From NCBI RefSeq assembly GCF_963675165.1, contig NC_087377.1, positions 4,836,042 to 4,900,041 of the forward strand: a stretch of DNA of 64,000 nucleotides. Direction: 5' to 3'. The translations under genes and the position numbers were made by a program. Positions 44,598-55,909 of the stretch are shown piece by piece. Source of the stretch: Halichondria panicea. Lineage: Eukaryota > Porifera > Demospongiae > Suberitida > Halichondriidae. The notes beneath the pieces were generated by a model. That model made no database searches and was not told the origin of the DNA. It saw nothing but the letters and a program-made list of their open reading frames with translations. Numbering within the stretch: position 1 is the first letter of the stretch; every line of letters starts with the position of its first letter.

Positions 44598-45831
44598 GTG
44601 CTCAACGCCGAAGGTATCAGCCGATTGACGAACCAATGGAAGAAACTAAACGAATGTGTAGTGGGGCGGAAGAATTTCAGAAACTTAAACAAGAATCTTG
44701 AAAGTATACGGAAGGCCGCAGATAACCCCGCTTTAACGGGTGGGGGATTCTTCAAGAAGAACGGTCTGGTATACAGACGTTGGCTTCCTAAAGGAAGAGA
44801 TGAGGTGGAACAACTTGTGTTGCCGTTGAAGTACCGACCCGAGGTACTGAAGCTAGCCCACAAGACCCCATTTGCTGGCCGGCCACCTTGGACGAGACAA
44901 GACCGTGAATCGGATTAGTCAGTGCCGATGTGCGGAGAGTGGTGAAGACGTGCCACGAGTGCTGCTCCAAGAGGGCGATTTAAGGCGCCTATGATTCCCC
45001 TACCCATATTTTCAGAGCCGTTCCGAAGGATCGCCATGGACATTGTAGGGACCCCTTCCTAAAAGCCGGTCGGGCAAACAGTTTATCTTAGTCATCTGTT
45101 ACTACGCCACCCAGTTCCCGGAAGCTATCCCGATGAAGTCTATTGATGCAGTACATGTGGCTGCTTGTTGCTTGTTTATTGTTCGAGGTTTGGAGTGCCT
45201 CAAGAGATTCTAACCGATCAAGGAGCAAATTTCACGTCAAAGTTGCTCGCAGAACTGTATCGAATATTGCATATTAGACGGGCTTGTGGAGCGATTCAAT
45301 AAGACCCTGAAATCCATGCTTAGAAAAGCGGCTATATCTGAAGGATATAGATGGTCCCCTATCTGCTTTTCGCAGTCGTCCACGGGATTCTCACCCTTTG
45401 AATTAGTATACGGTCGGGCCGTTCGAGGTCCACTAGATGTACTTAAAGAGACATGGAAGGCCGAGGAGGACACAAGTGAGAGTATTGTGTCGTACGTGTT
45501 CACGATTCAAGAAAGGCTACAGAAGATGAAGGAGTTGGTGGCCGACAACCTGCAAGATGCCCAACAGACGCAGAAGCGATGGTATGACCAGAAGGCTCGT
45601 ACGCTAGAGTTTGAAGTTGGAGAACAGGTGCTAGTGTTGTTGCCGACTGACACAAAGAAACTGTTTGCACGGTGGCAATGGTCATACAAGATTGTAGCAA
45701 AGACCGGTAAAGTGAATTACCGAGTGGAGATGTCGGGGCGACGGAAACCCAAGCGAATCTTCCATGTGAACATGCTGAGGAAATACTATTCGAGTGAGTT
45801 CGTAGCAGCAAGTCGATACCCCAGAGACTGA
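44598..45831 (+). pseudogene. Integrase of the Gmr1-type element (broken)
   Basis: The zinc-binding part has LKLAHKTPFAG followed by a 4-nt insertion, then HLGRDKT and CHECC in shifted frames. The catalytic core shows AMDIVG (first Asp, ~45040), an ILTDQGANF reading in another frame (second Asp, ~45215) and ERFNKTLKSMLRKA (Glu, ~45290). The C-terminal part up to KRIFHVNMLRKYY is the usual gypsy integrase end. The core is broken by several indels. Confidence 0.85.
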
Positions 45832-45871
45832 GGACATTGACGTCTGGGAGAACGATTGCAGTGCAGAGGGC

Positions 45872-46519
45872 ATGACTACTGGAAAAGAACTATCGGTGGC
45901 CCAGTGCGGCCAAGTACAAACTCTGATCAGAAAGTACAGTAAAGTGTGGAGCAAGGTACCCGGGAGAACGGAAAAGGTTGCATACTCGGTGGAAACAGGG
46001 TCGGCACACCCAATACGGCAACCAACTTACCGGATTCCCCAAGCTCATAAGGCTGAAGTTGTGGCGGAGATGAGAGAGGCAGGAGTAATTGTGCCGTCAG
46101 TCAGTCAGTGGAGCTCACCAATTGTCCCTGTACGGAAGAAAGACGGGTCGTTGCGGATATGCATCGATTATCGAAAGTTGAATGCTGTATCGCGAATGGA
46201 TGCCTACCCAATGCCCAGTATCGATGACCTACTGGGAAAAGCTGGCTACCTCTCAACACTTGATTTGGCCAAGGGCTACTGGCAAGTTCCTCTCTCTCCT
46301 GGTACTGGCGAAAAGACTGCCTTCTCCTCTACCATGGGCCTGTTTGAATTTACGGTGATGCCGTTCGGTTTGCAAGGGGCTCCAGCGACGTTCCAGCGCC
46401 TGATGGACTCAGTGGTGGCTGGTCTAAGCTTCTGTGCGGCTTACTTGGACGATGTTGTCAGGGAACAAATTCACAGCTTCCAATTTAGAGGCTTATGGCC
46501 TAACACAACGACTACATGA
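45872..46519 (+). pseudogene. Ty3/gypsy reverse transcriptase
   Basis: GVIVPSVSQWSSPIVPVRKK, RICIDYRKLNAVSR, LSTLDLAKGYWQVPL, FEFTVMPFGLQGAPATFQRL and AAYLDDVV are in order, with YLDD catalytic Asp residues near 46443-46454. The frame ends soon after YLDD, and the thumb region resumes at 46610 (FLGLSGYYRRFIPDYA). Confidence 0.92.
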
Positions 46520-46609
46520 CCGCATTCACGCATTCCAATTTGGCACTTACTTGCCTTGACTGTCAGACCAGCCTTCTCAAGACTGACAAATACCTGCTCT
46601 AGATGAGAT

Positions 46610-47160
46610 ATGTCGTTTTTAGGCTTGAGTGGTTACTACCGACGATTCATACCGGATTATGCTTCGATAGCTGCACCTCTGTCAGATTTGACAAGGAAAT
46701 CACTCTCAAAAGAAGTAAAATGGACAGACAAGTGCCAGGAAGCATTCGAACACCTAAAGAAACTGATGGGAGATTCACCAATACTAAGGAACCCTGATTT
46801 CGGACGAAGTTTTGTTCTTCAGACGGATGCATGGGGTAGGTGCCGTATTAAGGGCGATACTGGAATGGATCACCCTGTCGCTTATTACAGTCAGAAATTC
46901 CTGGATAGAGAGAAGAGATATTCGACCATCGAGAAAGAATGTCTGGCATAAAACTGGGAATCCAAGCATTTAAGGTGTACTTGTTGGGCCGACATTTTAT
47001 GGTACAGACAGACCATCATGCTCTGACATGGCTACACCGGCTGAAGGAAAGCAATTCTCGATTGAGTCTAGCTCTACTGCCGTACGACTTTGAAGTCAAG
47101 TATCGATCTGGAAAGTCGAATGGGAATGCGGACGGTCTCTCGCGGGCGTTTGCACCGTAA
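46610..47160 (+). pseudogene. RT connection and RNase H of the Gmr1-type element
   Basis: FVLQTDAWGRC, VAYYSQKFLDREKRYST and FMVQTDHHALTWLH are standard RNase H motifs. The frame shifts once near 46940. It ends NADGLSRAFAP-stop only ~40 bp before the 3' LTR, leaving no room for a downstream integrase. Confidence 0.88.
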
Positions 47161-47201
47161 AACTAATTCCTCTAGTTTCACGTAGGAGAAGGGGGGAGGT
47201 A

Positions 47202-47438
47202 TGTGAGAGACTGGAACTAATTATTATTATTATTTTTGTGATTAGTATGATTTTTGTGTAGGAGATCAGGTGACTGACCTCGTGTTAGAAAAGAGACTAA
47301 GTAAAGAAAGGATTGTGTTACTGAGTACGAGGTAGGGAGCTGATTTTAAAGTAGGCTACCCATGCGAAAACTAATGTTAAAGCTGATTTTAAAGTAGGCT
47401 ATCGACGAGAGCCGATTGTAAAGGAGTGCTCGGTTACA
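47202..47438 (+). repeat. 3' LTR of the Gmr1-type element
   Basis: Pairs with 43427-43651. It differs by small indels, including an extra ATTGTGTTACTGAGTACGAG-type segment and loss of GTAGGCAACACAGA. Confidence 0.88.
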
Positions 47439-47443
47439 GTACT

Positions 47444-47979
47444 GAGGTTGCTGGTTATGTGAATTATTTGTCGAAGCGAGATCGGGCGTTGGCTATTGTA
47501 GTGTTGTCTGTCGATCCGAATCTGTTGTATTTGATTGGTGAGGTTTGGACAAAGTTAAGCGAGCAGTTTATGAAGGTCAATCGGCTTGAGCTTAGGCGGA
47601 AACTATACTCATTGCGGTTGTCGGACGGCGAGTCGGTGCTGGAGCAAGATGACTGAACTCTTCAATGCTAACGCTGGCATTGATCACTATGGATCGAGTA
47701 GTTCACTTGTTGGCAAGTTTACCGGACTCTTTCAGTGTGCTAGTCACTGCTCTCGAGGCTAGCCCTGAGGTACCCTTGATGGAGGTGGTGACAGAAAGGT
47801 TGGTGCACGAGGAAAAGAAGATGTTGAGTGGTCGAAGTGATGGTGATGCCAAGGCTATGACAACTAAAGCCAAGTGGCCGAAAGGACGTTGTTACTATTG
47901 TCACGACTTTGGGCATTATCAGAGGGATTGTTTGAAGTTTGAGAAGCATAAGTCTAATAGTGCGATAGCTGAGCGATAA
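47444..47979 (+). pseudogene. copia gag, 3' part with zinc knuckle
   Basis: Continues the gag broken at 43426. LSEQFMKVNRLELRRKLYSL is typical copia gag, and the CCHC knuckle CYYCHDFGHYQRDC is at ~47890-47930. There is one frameshift around 47655. Confidence 0.85.
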
Positions 47980-48215
47980 AGAGGCATTGGTTGTTAATTG
48001 TTTAGTAGGGCTAGTTGGATTGTTGATACGTGCCATATGTGCAATACCAGACGCGATTTTCCGAGGCCAGAGAAGGTGACGGTTGGAAGCTTAGAGGCAA
48101 TTGGTCGAGGATTGGTGGATTTGTGGATGAAGTTACCTAGTTCCTGATCTATCGTACAATCTGCTCAGTGTTTCCAAGGCAACTCAGTTTGATGAGGCTG
48201 GTTGTCGGATTTTGA

Positions 48216-50400
48216 ATGCTGATAGCATGGGTTATAGCAACGGCGGTTCGGTGTGATAGTCCTATGTTGCAGAAGATGTTTGGCACAAAGTGTCATTTAA
48301 GTATTGGAAGTTTGAGACAGTTGGCTGTTGATGGTCTTGTTGACGGTTTTAACTTTGACAAATCTAAGGAGATTGGTTTCTGTGAGTCGTGTGTTGTGAG
48401 GAAGCACCACAAAAGCCCTTTTCCCGTCGGTGGTGGAACTCGAGCTAAAGAACCTCTTGGACTGGTTGTGTGTGGCAAGGTTAACGCTAGGTCGATTGGT
48501 GGTGCAGAGTATTTCTTAACGTTTGTGGATGACAAGACGAGGTATGTGTGGGTGTATTTTTTGAGACACAAGTGTTCTCTCGTTTTTTGGAGTGGAAAGC
48601 CATGGTGGAGAAAGCAAGTGATCGGAAGTTGAAGGTATTGCGCTCGGATAATGGCGGGTTCAAATAGTATTTGAAGGCAGAAGGAGTCACTCATGAACTC
48701 CTCAACAAAATGGCACAGCCGAGCGACTAAATCATACATTGGTGGAGATGACACGGTCTATGCTGGTAGGTGGTAATTTGTCTACAGCGGTGTATTTGAG
48801 GAATCGAAGTCCATCCAAAGCAGTGGAAGGGATGACCCCGAGTGTTGAGAATCTCCGTGCGTGTTTGATGCCCACATAGCACAAGATGAGAGGAAGAAGT
48901 TGGATCCAGTTGCTAGAAGATGTGTCCTTGTTGGTTATAGTACTGAGGTGAAGGGCTATCGCCTGTATGATTCAAATCGAGACAGGGTTTTCTACAGTCG
49001 TGATGTTAACTTTAAGGGCAGTGAACCTGAGCTTTGTGTCCAGTTGGACGATTCCGGTGGTGATGTGTCCGATGGTGATGCTGCCGATGGTGATGTGTCC
49101 GATGGTGATGCTGCTGATGGTGTTGTGTCCGATGGTGATGTGTCCGATGGTGTTGATGTGTCCGATGGTGATGCTGCCGATGGTGTCTGAGCCAGTTCTT
49201 AGAGAGTCAGACAGAGGCCGAACTACTACTTAGAAGGAGCTTCTATCGCTACGAGCAGTATTGAGGAACCAAGTTCTGTCCAAGAAGCAGTAAACAGTCC
49301 AAACAAGGCAAAATGGAGAAGGCCATGGAATCGGAGATGAGATCACTTAAGGAGAATATTTGGGAGCTGGTGAAATTGCCAGAGAATCGGAAAGTTGTGG
49401 GTAGCAAATGGGTGTTTAAAGTGAAACTAGTTCTCTCAGACCAAAGGAATGGACTATGATGAAACATTCTGTCCTGTTGTTAGGATGGAGTCGTTAAGGC
49501 CCATTGTTGGATTGGCTGCTCGGAATGGTTTGAAGCTTTCTAAACGGCAAATTGGACGAAGAAGTGTATATGAGACAGCCTGAAGGTTTTGTTGAAGAAG
49601 GTAACTTGGTGTGTAGACTGAAGCGAAGTTTGTATGGTCTCAAACAGTCTCCACGATGTTGGAATTCGGCTCTGGATGCTCACCTAAGGAGTAACAGTGA
49701 CCCCTGCATCTATGTGGCAGCAATTGACGAGTTGATGGTTGTTGGTGTGTATGTAGATGATCTCGTAATGTAAGTCGGACGAGCGGTTGACAGACCTCAA
49801 GAGAAAGTTATGTTCAGGCTTTGACATGAAAGATCTTGGAAAGCTGCATCATTTTCTCGGGTTGAAGGTTATTCAGGATGATGAGTCTGGAAATGTATGG
49901 ATTGGTCAACCTGCATGAAATGAAAGATGCTAAGAGTGTTGGAACCCCTGTTGATTGAGGGTGATCTGTTTGACTCCGAAGTATATCGATCGGCTGTTGG
50001 CAGTTTGTTATATGTGTCTACTGGTACTAGGCCTGATATTGCTTTTGCAGTGAGTATGAATTCTTTTCTAAACCAACGAAGCAGCACTGGCGAATTCTCA
50101 GATACCTCAAGGGTACAGCTGATCTTGGACTACTCTACAGAAGGAGTGATGCTGAGGAGCTAACAGGCTTCTGACTGGGCTGGGGACCTGGACCACAGGA
50201 AGTCAACCTCTGGATACATATTCATGTTAAGTGGTGCTCCTATCAGCTGGAAGAGCAGAAAGCAGAGTTCAGTTGCACGCAGAGGCTGAATACTATCGAG
50301 TGCTACACAGGAAGTAATGTGCTTACTTTCAGAGTTAAATTGTGGACCACAAGGAGCTACAGTAGGACAAACAGTCAGCGATTGCACTGGCACAGAATAC
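48216..50400 (+). pseudogene. copia pol remnants (integrase, RT, RNase H)
   Basis: Order: pre-integrase and integrase (HLSIGSLRQLAVDGLV, CESCVVRKHHKSPF, FVDDKTRYVWVYFLR; ~48280-48570), the integrase tail DPVARRCVLVGYSTEVKGYR (~48905), RT (GNLVCRLKRSLYGLKQSPR and VYVDDLVM; ~49590-49770), and further RT/RNase H bits (PDIAFAVS ~50032). Many frameshifts and stops separate them. Confidence 0.85.
49060..49187 (+). repeat. Coding minisatellite in copia pol
   Basis: GATGTGTCCGATGGTGATGC-type 15/30-bp units repeat about eight times and encode GDVSDGDAAD-like acidic repeats. Confidence 0.85.
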
Positions 50401-51429
50401 TGTATTCCATGGAAGATCGAAGCATATCGACTTACATCACCACTTCGTTCGTTAACAAGTTGTTGCTAAGATTGTGAAGCTCAAGTACTGTAGCAGCAAT
50501 CAGATGATAGCAGACATGCTGACCAAAGGACTAATCCAAGTCAAGTTTGAGAACCTGAGAAACATGGCTGGAGTTGTTCCTATTATCAAGCAAATTGAGA
50601 AGGAGTGTTAGTATAGGTACACTTAGTTGATAATGATGTCATATCTATGTTTAGACTAGTCTGGAACTTTCTAGAACTTTCTTGTGTATGTCACTGTGAC
50701 CATGTGCTTAGTCAGTCCATGATATCTTGTTAATCTGAGAACTTACTCTACCTAGCTAAGTCACATTGCAAGCTTTGCTAACATTAATTTTAGTGAAGAA
50801 AGGAGTACGACTAGATCAGAAAGTTTATAACTTTCTCTGTATAGATCTGTTTGCCCTTGAAGATGTATATGCAGGGTATATGCAGGGAACAAGTAGTCCT
50901 ATATGCAGAGAAAAGAAAACACAAAGTCCAAAAAAGTTATCACACAGGCCAATTTTGCAGCCTTGGTTTTCTGAAAAAAAGTACCTGATAGCTGCTCCGT
51001 AGGAGTATGACCTACCATCTTTCGGGAAGTTTCTGCTAAGCAACGAATAGTCCACTTCTTCATGTTCATTCTCTTGTATGATTAAAGAATCATACTCATG
51101 CATTAGTTTATAACATTGTTGTTGTCAATGAAATGTTCATACTATGTTACTGAGCAACGTGTAAACCTCAATTTGAGGCCGCGGGTGGGCGTATATTCGA
51201 ATGAAAACTCGCCGTTCGCGATTAAACGCCCAGTCCCCTAATAAGCCAAGACTTCTTGCAGAAAAGGGTGGGCGTACTTTTGCGAGGGTACGGTACTGAC
51301 GATCTACGGACACTGGAGTGTTACCGGCACAATCGAACAGCAAAAACCCAATCACATTCCCGACAGTGTGGATCACCCAGACACGGTATGCAGACACGGT
51401 ATGCGATATGGATTCAGAATCACCGTTAC

Positions 51430-51753
51430 GAACTACCCGCACCAACATGCCCTCCGCTAGACTGCATCCAAACGTCGTACAAGATCGTACAAGAATACCT
51501 TGACCACAAATGTCACGAGGATCGGGTGATAGGCCCCTTGGCTATCACCGATCATCCAGAGGTACACGTCAGCCGTTTTGGGGTCATCCCCAAGAAGCAT
51601 CAACCCAACAAATGGCGCTCGATCTATCTCACCCAGCCCAGACCGCGATAGTATTAACGACGGCACAACTCTACTCCATGAAGTACACTTCCATTGATGA
51701 TGCGAGCAGCGTCGTCAATGGTATGCACCCACGTCAATGGTATGCACTAGAGT
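51430..51753 (+). pseudogene. DIRS-type RT 5' fragment, inverted relative to other DIRS parts
   Basis: VSRFGVIPKKHQPNKWR is the conserved RT entry motif of DIRS/Ngaro elements. A shifted frame continues DLSHPAQTAI and SMKYTSIDDASSVV. It is on the plus strand, whereas gag (51850-52554) and the rest of pol (40789-42350) are on the minus strand. Confidence 0.75.
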
Positions 51754-51849
51754 GACAGAAGTTCTAGTTTGGTCCGTTTGGTCCATGACAGGAGTGTTGC
51801 AGGAGTGTTGGCGTGGGCATTTGGCGTGGGCATGTGCCAAAGTTCCAAT

Positions 51850-52554
51850 TGCGCCGCGCTAGTAGGTGCATCGTCATCGTCTAGGCTAACCATAACGACG
51901 TTTGATGGATCTCGCTAGGTGCAGCTGCAAGTTTCGATCGTACCAAGTACGCTAAAAGGTCCTGCGCGCGTGTTGGCGTGACGTATGCGTTGAAGCATTC
52001 AACCCACTTGGCAACCCTGCGTTTTTTTCTGGGTTTCTCACCCGTATCGTTTGAGGTACTGAGTCGGGTAAGAACTCAGCTAGTTCGATAAATTCTATAA
52101 ATTCTGATTTTTTAGATAGTTTGTCGGGAATGGGGACGTATACGGAAGCAACGGAATAATGCTTGGTATCGTCGGTAATGTGGGGAGGCTCATGTAGGTT
52201 TTAGTACGGGGGGTACTAGTGGGTACGAGGGGGTACGAGGGGAACATGTGCTAGTGCTAATGAGGTACTTAACATACCTGCCGTTCGACTGATGTACTCT
52301 CCGTGGGGTACCCGAGCTGGAAGCAGGGTCGGGACTGATGGTGAGCCTGATGAGGGTCCGGCTGTGGGGCGGCCTGCTGTCTGTTGTTGGACAGCTGCCT
52401 GAATCCGCTGGTCCATTGCGGTGGCTGCCTGGACGGAGTTGTCGTCGGGTTGGTGGAACTGATCGCCGGTGATGAAGGTGTCCCAGTTGATGATGTGCTC
52501 GAGGAGGTAGTGGTCATCTTGGTATATATAGAGAAATACAGGATAGATCAGCAA
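51850..52554 (-). pseudogene. DIRS-type gag relic
   Basis: On the minus strand a Thr/Ser/Pro/Gln-rich start (MTTTSSSTSSTGTPSSPAIS) is followed by VPIPDKLSKKSEFIEFIEL and, in a shifted frame, KWVECFNAYV and QDLLAYLVR. These resemble the WxxCFxxY...DLLxY region of DIRS/Ngaro gag proteins. It is broken by frameshifts. Confidence 0.6.
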
Positions 52555-52566
52555 AAGAAATCTTGA

Positions 52567-52720
52567 GAATTATAGAAGATAAGTTTTCTAATTAGTTCCA
52601 CTGACTGCAGCTTGACCACGTGTTCCTTGCGCATGCCTGTGTTGGTTGGTATAATTATGTACGTCACCTGTTACACATTAACTGTAACCACATTTAATCG
52701 TGTTTAGAAGCCACGCTTGT
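52567..52720. repeat. Direct repeat, right copy (partner 40262-40420)
   Basis: Same word order as the left copy. It flanks the gag end of the DIRS-type relic. Confidence 0.65.
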
Positions 52721-53014
52721 TAAGGAATTCAAGGTGGGCGTTGCATGGCGCCCTCCTTGCCTTGCCTCTCACGTCTTCTCCAGTTGAAAATCAGTCTGAT
52801 ACAGTGAGTCAGTGGTAGAGATGTCAGACCGGTGTCATAAAATTTTGGGCCCCCCCATGTTTAGGCCCCCCCCGGGCCTAGAATTTTAAAATTTTAGGCC
52901 CCCGGGCCTAGAATGTTAACAGTTTAGGCCCCCCAGGGGGTCCAAACTGTTAACATTCTAGGCCCCCCACTGTGAGATTAGGCCCCCCTCTTTTCTGCAG
53001 GAACAAAAAGCGCT

Positions 53015-53168
53015 TATTAGCTGACTTATCTATGCTGCATGATACTAATGGACAAAGCAAAGGGAGTGCTATGACACTATGACTTCTGGCTATTAGCTGA
53101 CTTATCTATGCATGATACTAATGGACAAAGCAAAGGGAGTGTTTATGACACTATGACTTCTAGCTATT
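53015..53168. repeat. Tandem repeat, ~76-bp unit x 2
   Basis: TTAGCTGACTTATCTATG through CTATGACACTATGACTTCT occurs twice, inside the left part of the Ginger1-like element. Confidence 0.85.
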
Positions 53169-53252
53169 AGTTATCTGTGAACCCTCACCTCAGATCCTGT
53201 CAGAGAGTGTATAAAAGTAGCAAATATGTTAGCAGGCATGTTACTAAATCTA

Positions 53253-54443
53253 CCATGGAATCCAAAAGTGAAGAAAGATTTACCTTTGAAGTTATTCATG
53301 CTCTCATAAGCAGGAACGAGTACCCTTCATCCTTTAGTAAAGAAGACAAGCGTTCCCTGAGGCGGAGAGTTAAATGCTTTGATGCAGTGGATGGAGAATT
53401 GTACTATGTTGGATCTACCCGTAAGAGACAGTTGCCAGCCATAAATTACCTAGATATTATACATATAGTTATCACTATATATTTGTGTCTACATACTGTT
53501 ACATGCAGTATTACATTTTCAAAAAAGGTGATGAGAAGAGGCTTGTTGTGGAAGACAAGGAGCAGAGGAAAAGGATTATAGGAGCAATCCATGATCCAAG
53601 TCATATGGGAGTCAACAGAACATTGGGCATGATCACAGCCAAGTATTACTGGCCTGGTCAAACAAATACTACTCGCCCCAACAGGCATGCTGTCTGACAA
53701 GCATGTGGATGCTGCAATGATGCTTTTAAGTGGCCAATTCTTCAAAACATCTGGGTTGCAATCGTCACTTAAAGTGCAGTTTCGTCTTGGTTTTCGCCCA
53801 ATTGATTTGGACAAGCGCACGAGGGTTCAAGGTGAGTTATGTAACTGTCTCAAGATTATGAAACAATTCTTTTTATTATATATTAGGAGTGCATATACTG
53901 TTTGTGCCAGAACGTCATCACTGGACCTGACAAGTTGTATTGAAGGCAGCAGTGTCTATGTGTATGACAGCCTGCAGACAGGCACTAAGGAATTTCCTAG
54001 ATCTGTAGAAAATCAACTGCTACAGCTCTACCATCCCACACTTAGTCCACCACAACGTCAAGAAATTGGTTTACTGGCAGAGTGTCTGCCTGTCCAACAA
54101 CAACAAAGTCATATGACTGTGGCTTATTTGCTATTGCATGGGCATACCACCTCTTAGTTGGAGACTCTTTAAACACGCTGACACTGGACCAGCAAAAACT
54201 CAGACGGCATTTGGTAAGGTGCTTTGAAAAGAAGAAACTATCAAGGTTCCCAAAATCAAGGCAGGAGACCCCTCGAAGTGAGATAGTGTGGGTATCTGTA
54301 GTAGCTTCGTGCTACCAGTGCATAAGGCCTGACTCGTGGAACGACATGGTGCAGTGTGATGGCTGCGACAGGTGGTACCACATGAAGTGTGCACGTATAA
54401 AGAAAGCTCCATTCAGTGACTGGCACTGTAAAGACTGCAAATA
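53253..54443 (+). pseudogene. Ginger1-type protein: integrase zinc finger fused to Ulp1 protease and PHD finger
   Basis: The start MESKSEERFTFEVIHALISR leads to the H2-side of the integrase finger, VVEDKEQRKRIIGAIHDPSH and LGMITAKYYWPG, after a probable intron (~53422-53514). At ~53665-53685 the text jumps to MLSDKHVDAAMMLLSGQF, which in the longer element lies beyond the catalytic core, so the DDE region is deleted. The Ulp1/C48-like part has HHW (~53914) and SYDCGLFAIA with the catalytic Cys (~54110). The PHD finger has CYQCIRPDSWNDMVQCDGCD, then WYHMKC and WHCKDC in C4HC3 spacing. There is one frameshift near HHW. It cannot transpose itself but might be mobilised. Confidence 0.82.
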
Positions 54444-54627
54444 GACTGCAAATAGATAGCTAGTTTTTCTGTTGTTGTACTTGTTCAAGTTTTGAGATGC
54501 ATCATAATAACCGCTGAGATACTTTTAATAGGGGGGCCTAAACTTTTAAGAGGGGGCCCAGAATTTTAAAATTCTAGGCCCGGGGGGGGCCCAATCTCAT
54601 GGGGGGCCTAAAATTTTATGACACCGG

Positions 54628-55909
54628 AAGTAGTGCGTGGGCGTATTTTCGTACAGTAAATTCAATGGTAAGAAACGGGACCAGAAAGTGAGTGAACAAG
54701 AAGGGCTTTCCGCAAGCCCTGGAAGAGTCTAACAAACAACAGCTGTTCCCAGGGGTAAAAAATAGCGCAGAATTTGATTTTTATAACAGTTTTTTATGAT
54801 TTTAGTATTTGATGCTTGTTCTGTGTGTGATTTTTTCTCAAAGGTGATCATCATTTATCAACCAAACATGAAAATGAACAAAAACACAAGTGACCATGTC
54901 TTTCATCTCTAACTCTCTCTAGATTATGCAAAAAGTTGCTACAATAAGCTTTTATTTCTTGCGGAATCACATATTGCATGGATAGATGGGTGGAGCTGAG
55001 AATAGAAATGCAGTAAAATCAAGCCAAGTGTACCAATAGATGTATTTATTTCTTAGAAGTTCTTAGAAGTTACTGAAAGTAATTATTGAAGCAATCTGAA
55101 AGCCTCTGTTGAAAAGAAACAAGAAAGATTAGAGAGAATTCCAGGGACAACAATGTAATCTACCAAAACTATTAAATTGCAAGAACTAATTCAATTTGCA
55201 CACGAAACAAGACAAGAGTAATCTACTGTATTAATTAGAAGCTGTCAACAGAGTTGTATCATAGATTTATAGTTGTATGGCCTTAAATCTACATCACACT
55301 AAAAACGAATTATTTAGACCAAATGAAATTGACAAAAAAGTTGCTTTTAAAGATCAAGAAACAGATACAAGCATAAGGTGGACATTGATGAGAGTTCTGA
55401 AATATGATACAATATACTGTACGAAAGAAAAGATAGCATGGTTACTTTAAATCCAAAAGAACTCTCTGAAGCAGGAGACATCACACTATTATAGGGACAT
55501 CATAAAGATATACATTACAGAAACATTATAAACTTCAAAATAGATATTAAATTGTTACAATGTTAACTCCTGAGTTCTGAGTGTCCATTTCATACTTTTT
55601 AAAAGAGAATAGACCAAGCGGTTCAGCAGATATGCTAACTTTAAGATCATTTCCGGTATTAACAACAAATTTCATAAGTCCCGCCCAAGTACATTAAAAT
55701 GCGGTAAATTTTTGTACAAATTTTTCCCTGACTAGTGTTCTTCAAAACGCTGTATCTCTGCATTCACTTGACCAAATCCAGTGCAGTAAAGTTTTTCTGG
55801 TTTGCCTAGAGTGTTCAAAAGAGATAGTAATACATAGGAATTAGAAATAGTAAAAATGAAAATCGGTCTGACATCGCTATCAGTGGACAGATTCCTATTC
55901 ATGTGCATG
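54628..55909. other. Spacer between the two Ginger1-like elements
   Basis: No ORF with recognisable coding features and no inverted repeat was noticed. It is AT-rich single-copy-looking DNA. Confidence 0.45.

Larger units (their letters stand above)
43427..47438 (+). mobile_element. Gmr1-type Ty3/gypsy LTR retroelement (integrase upstream of RT)
   Basis: LTRs are at 43427-43651 (225 bp) and 47202-47438 (237 bp), both starting TGTGAGAGACTGGAAC and ending CTCGGTTACA. The TSD GTACT is at 43422-43426 and 47439-47443. A purine tract (AGGAGAAGGGGGGAGG) precedes the 3' LTR. Internal order is gag, protease, integrase, reverse transcriptase, RNase H. Standard Ty3/gypsy places integrase last; integrase-before-RT with a gypsy-type RT is the Gmr1 arrangement. 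Frame breaks in every domain make it inactive. Confidence 0.88.
43186..50783 (+). mobile_element. Ty1/copia element with nested gypsy-type element
   Basis: TGTTAGTATAGGTACACT starts both LTRs (43186 and 50606). The 3' LTR (178 bp) ends GCTAACA. The TSD TTAAT is exact at 43181-43185 and 50784-50788. The 5' LTR matches for ~75 bp and then diverges, so it is rearranged. Excluding the nested element it is ~3.6 kb. Confidence 0.85.
43064..51294. mobile_element. DNA element with ACCGTACCCTCGCGAAAGTA terminus, split by retroelements
   Basis: The left terminus ACCGTACCCTCGCGAAAGTA is matched by an inverted right terminus, TACTTTTGCGAGGGTACGGT. Without the copia insertion it would be ~630 bp. The sequence next to the insertion (50784-51160) holds only short ORFs. 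Confidence 0.75.
52833..54623 (+). mobile_element. Ginger1-like DNA transposon, internally deleted (1.8 kb)
   Basis: The termini TGTCATAAAATTTTGGGCC and complement ...AAAATTTTATGACA fit the TGTNR start described for Ginger1. The 4-bp TSD CCGG is at 52829-52832 and 54624-54627. Subterminal GGCCTAGAATTTTAAAATT repeats flank both ends. It encodes the integrase zinc finger, then a Ulp1-like protease and a PHD finger, without the DDE core. Confidence 0.85.

Noticed and set aside
50825-51103. 92-residue minus-strand ORF between the copia 3' LTR and the outer TIR
   Set aside because: No recognisable motif; it lies within the non-coding body of the TIR element and is too weak to call.
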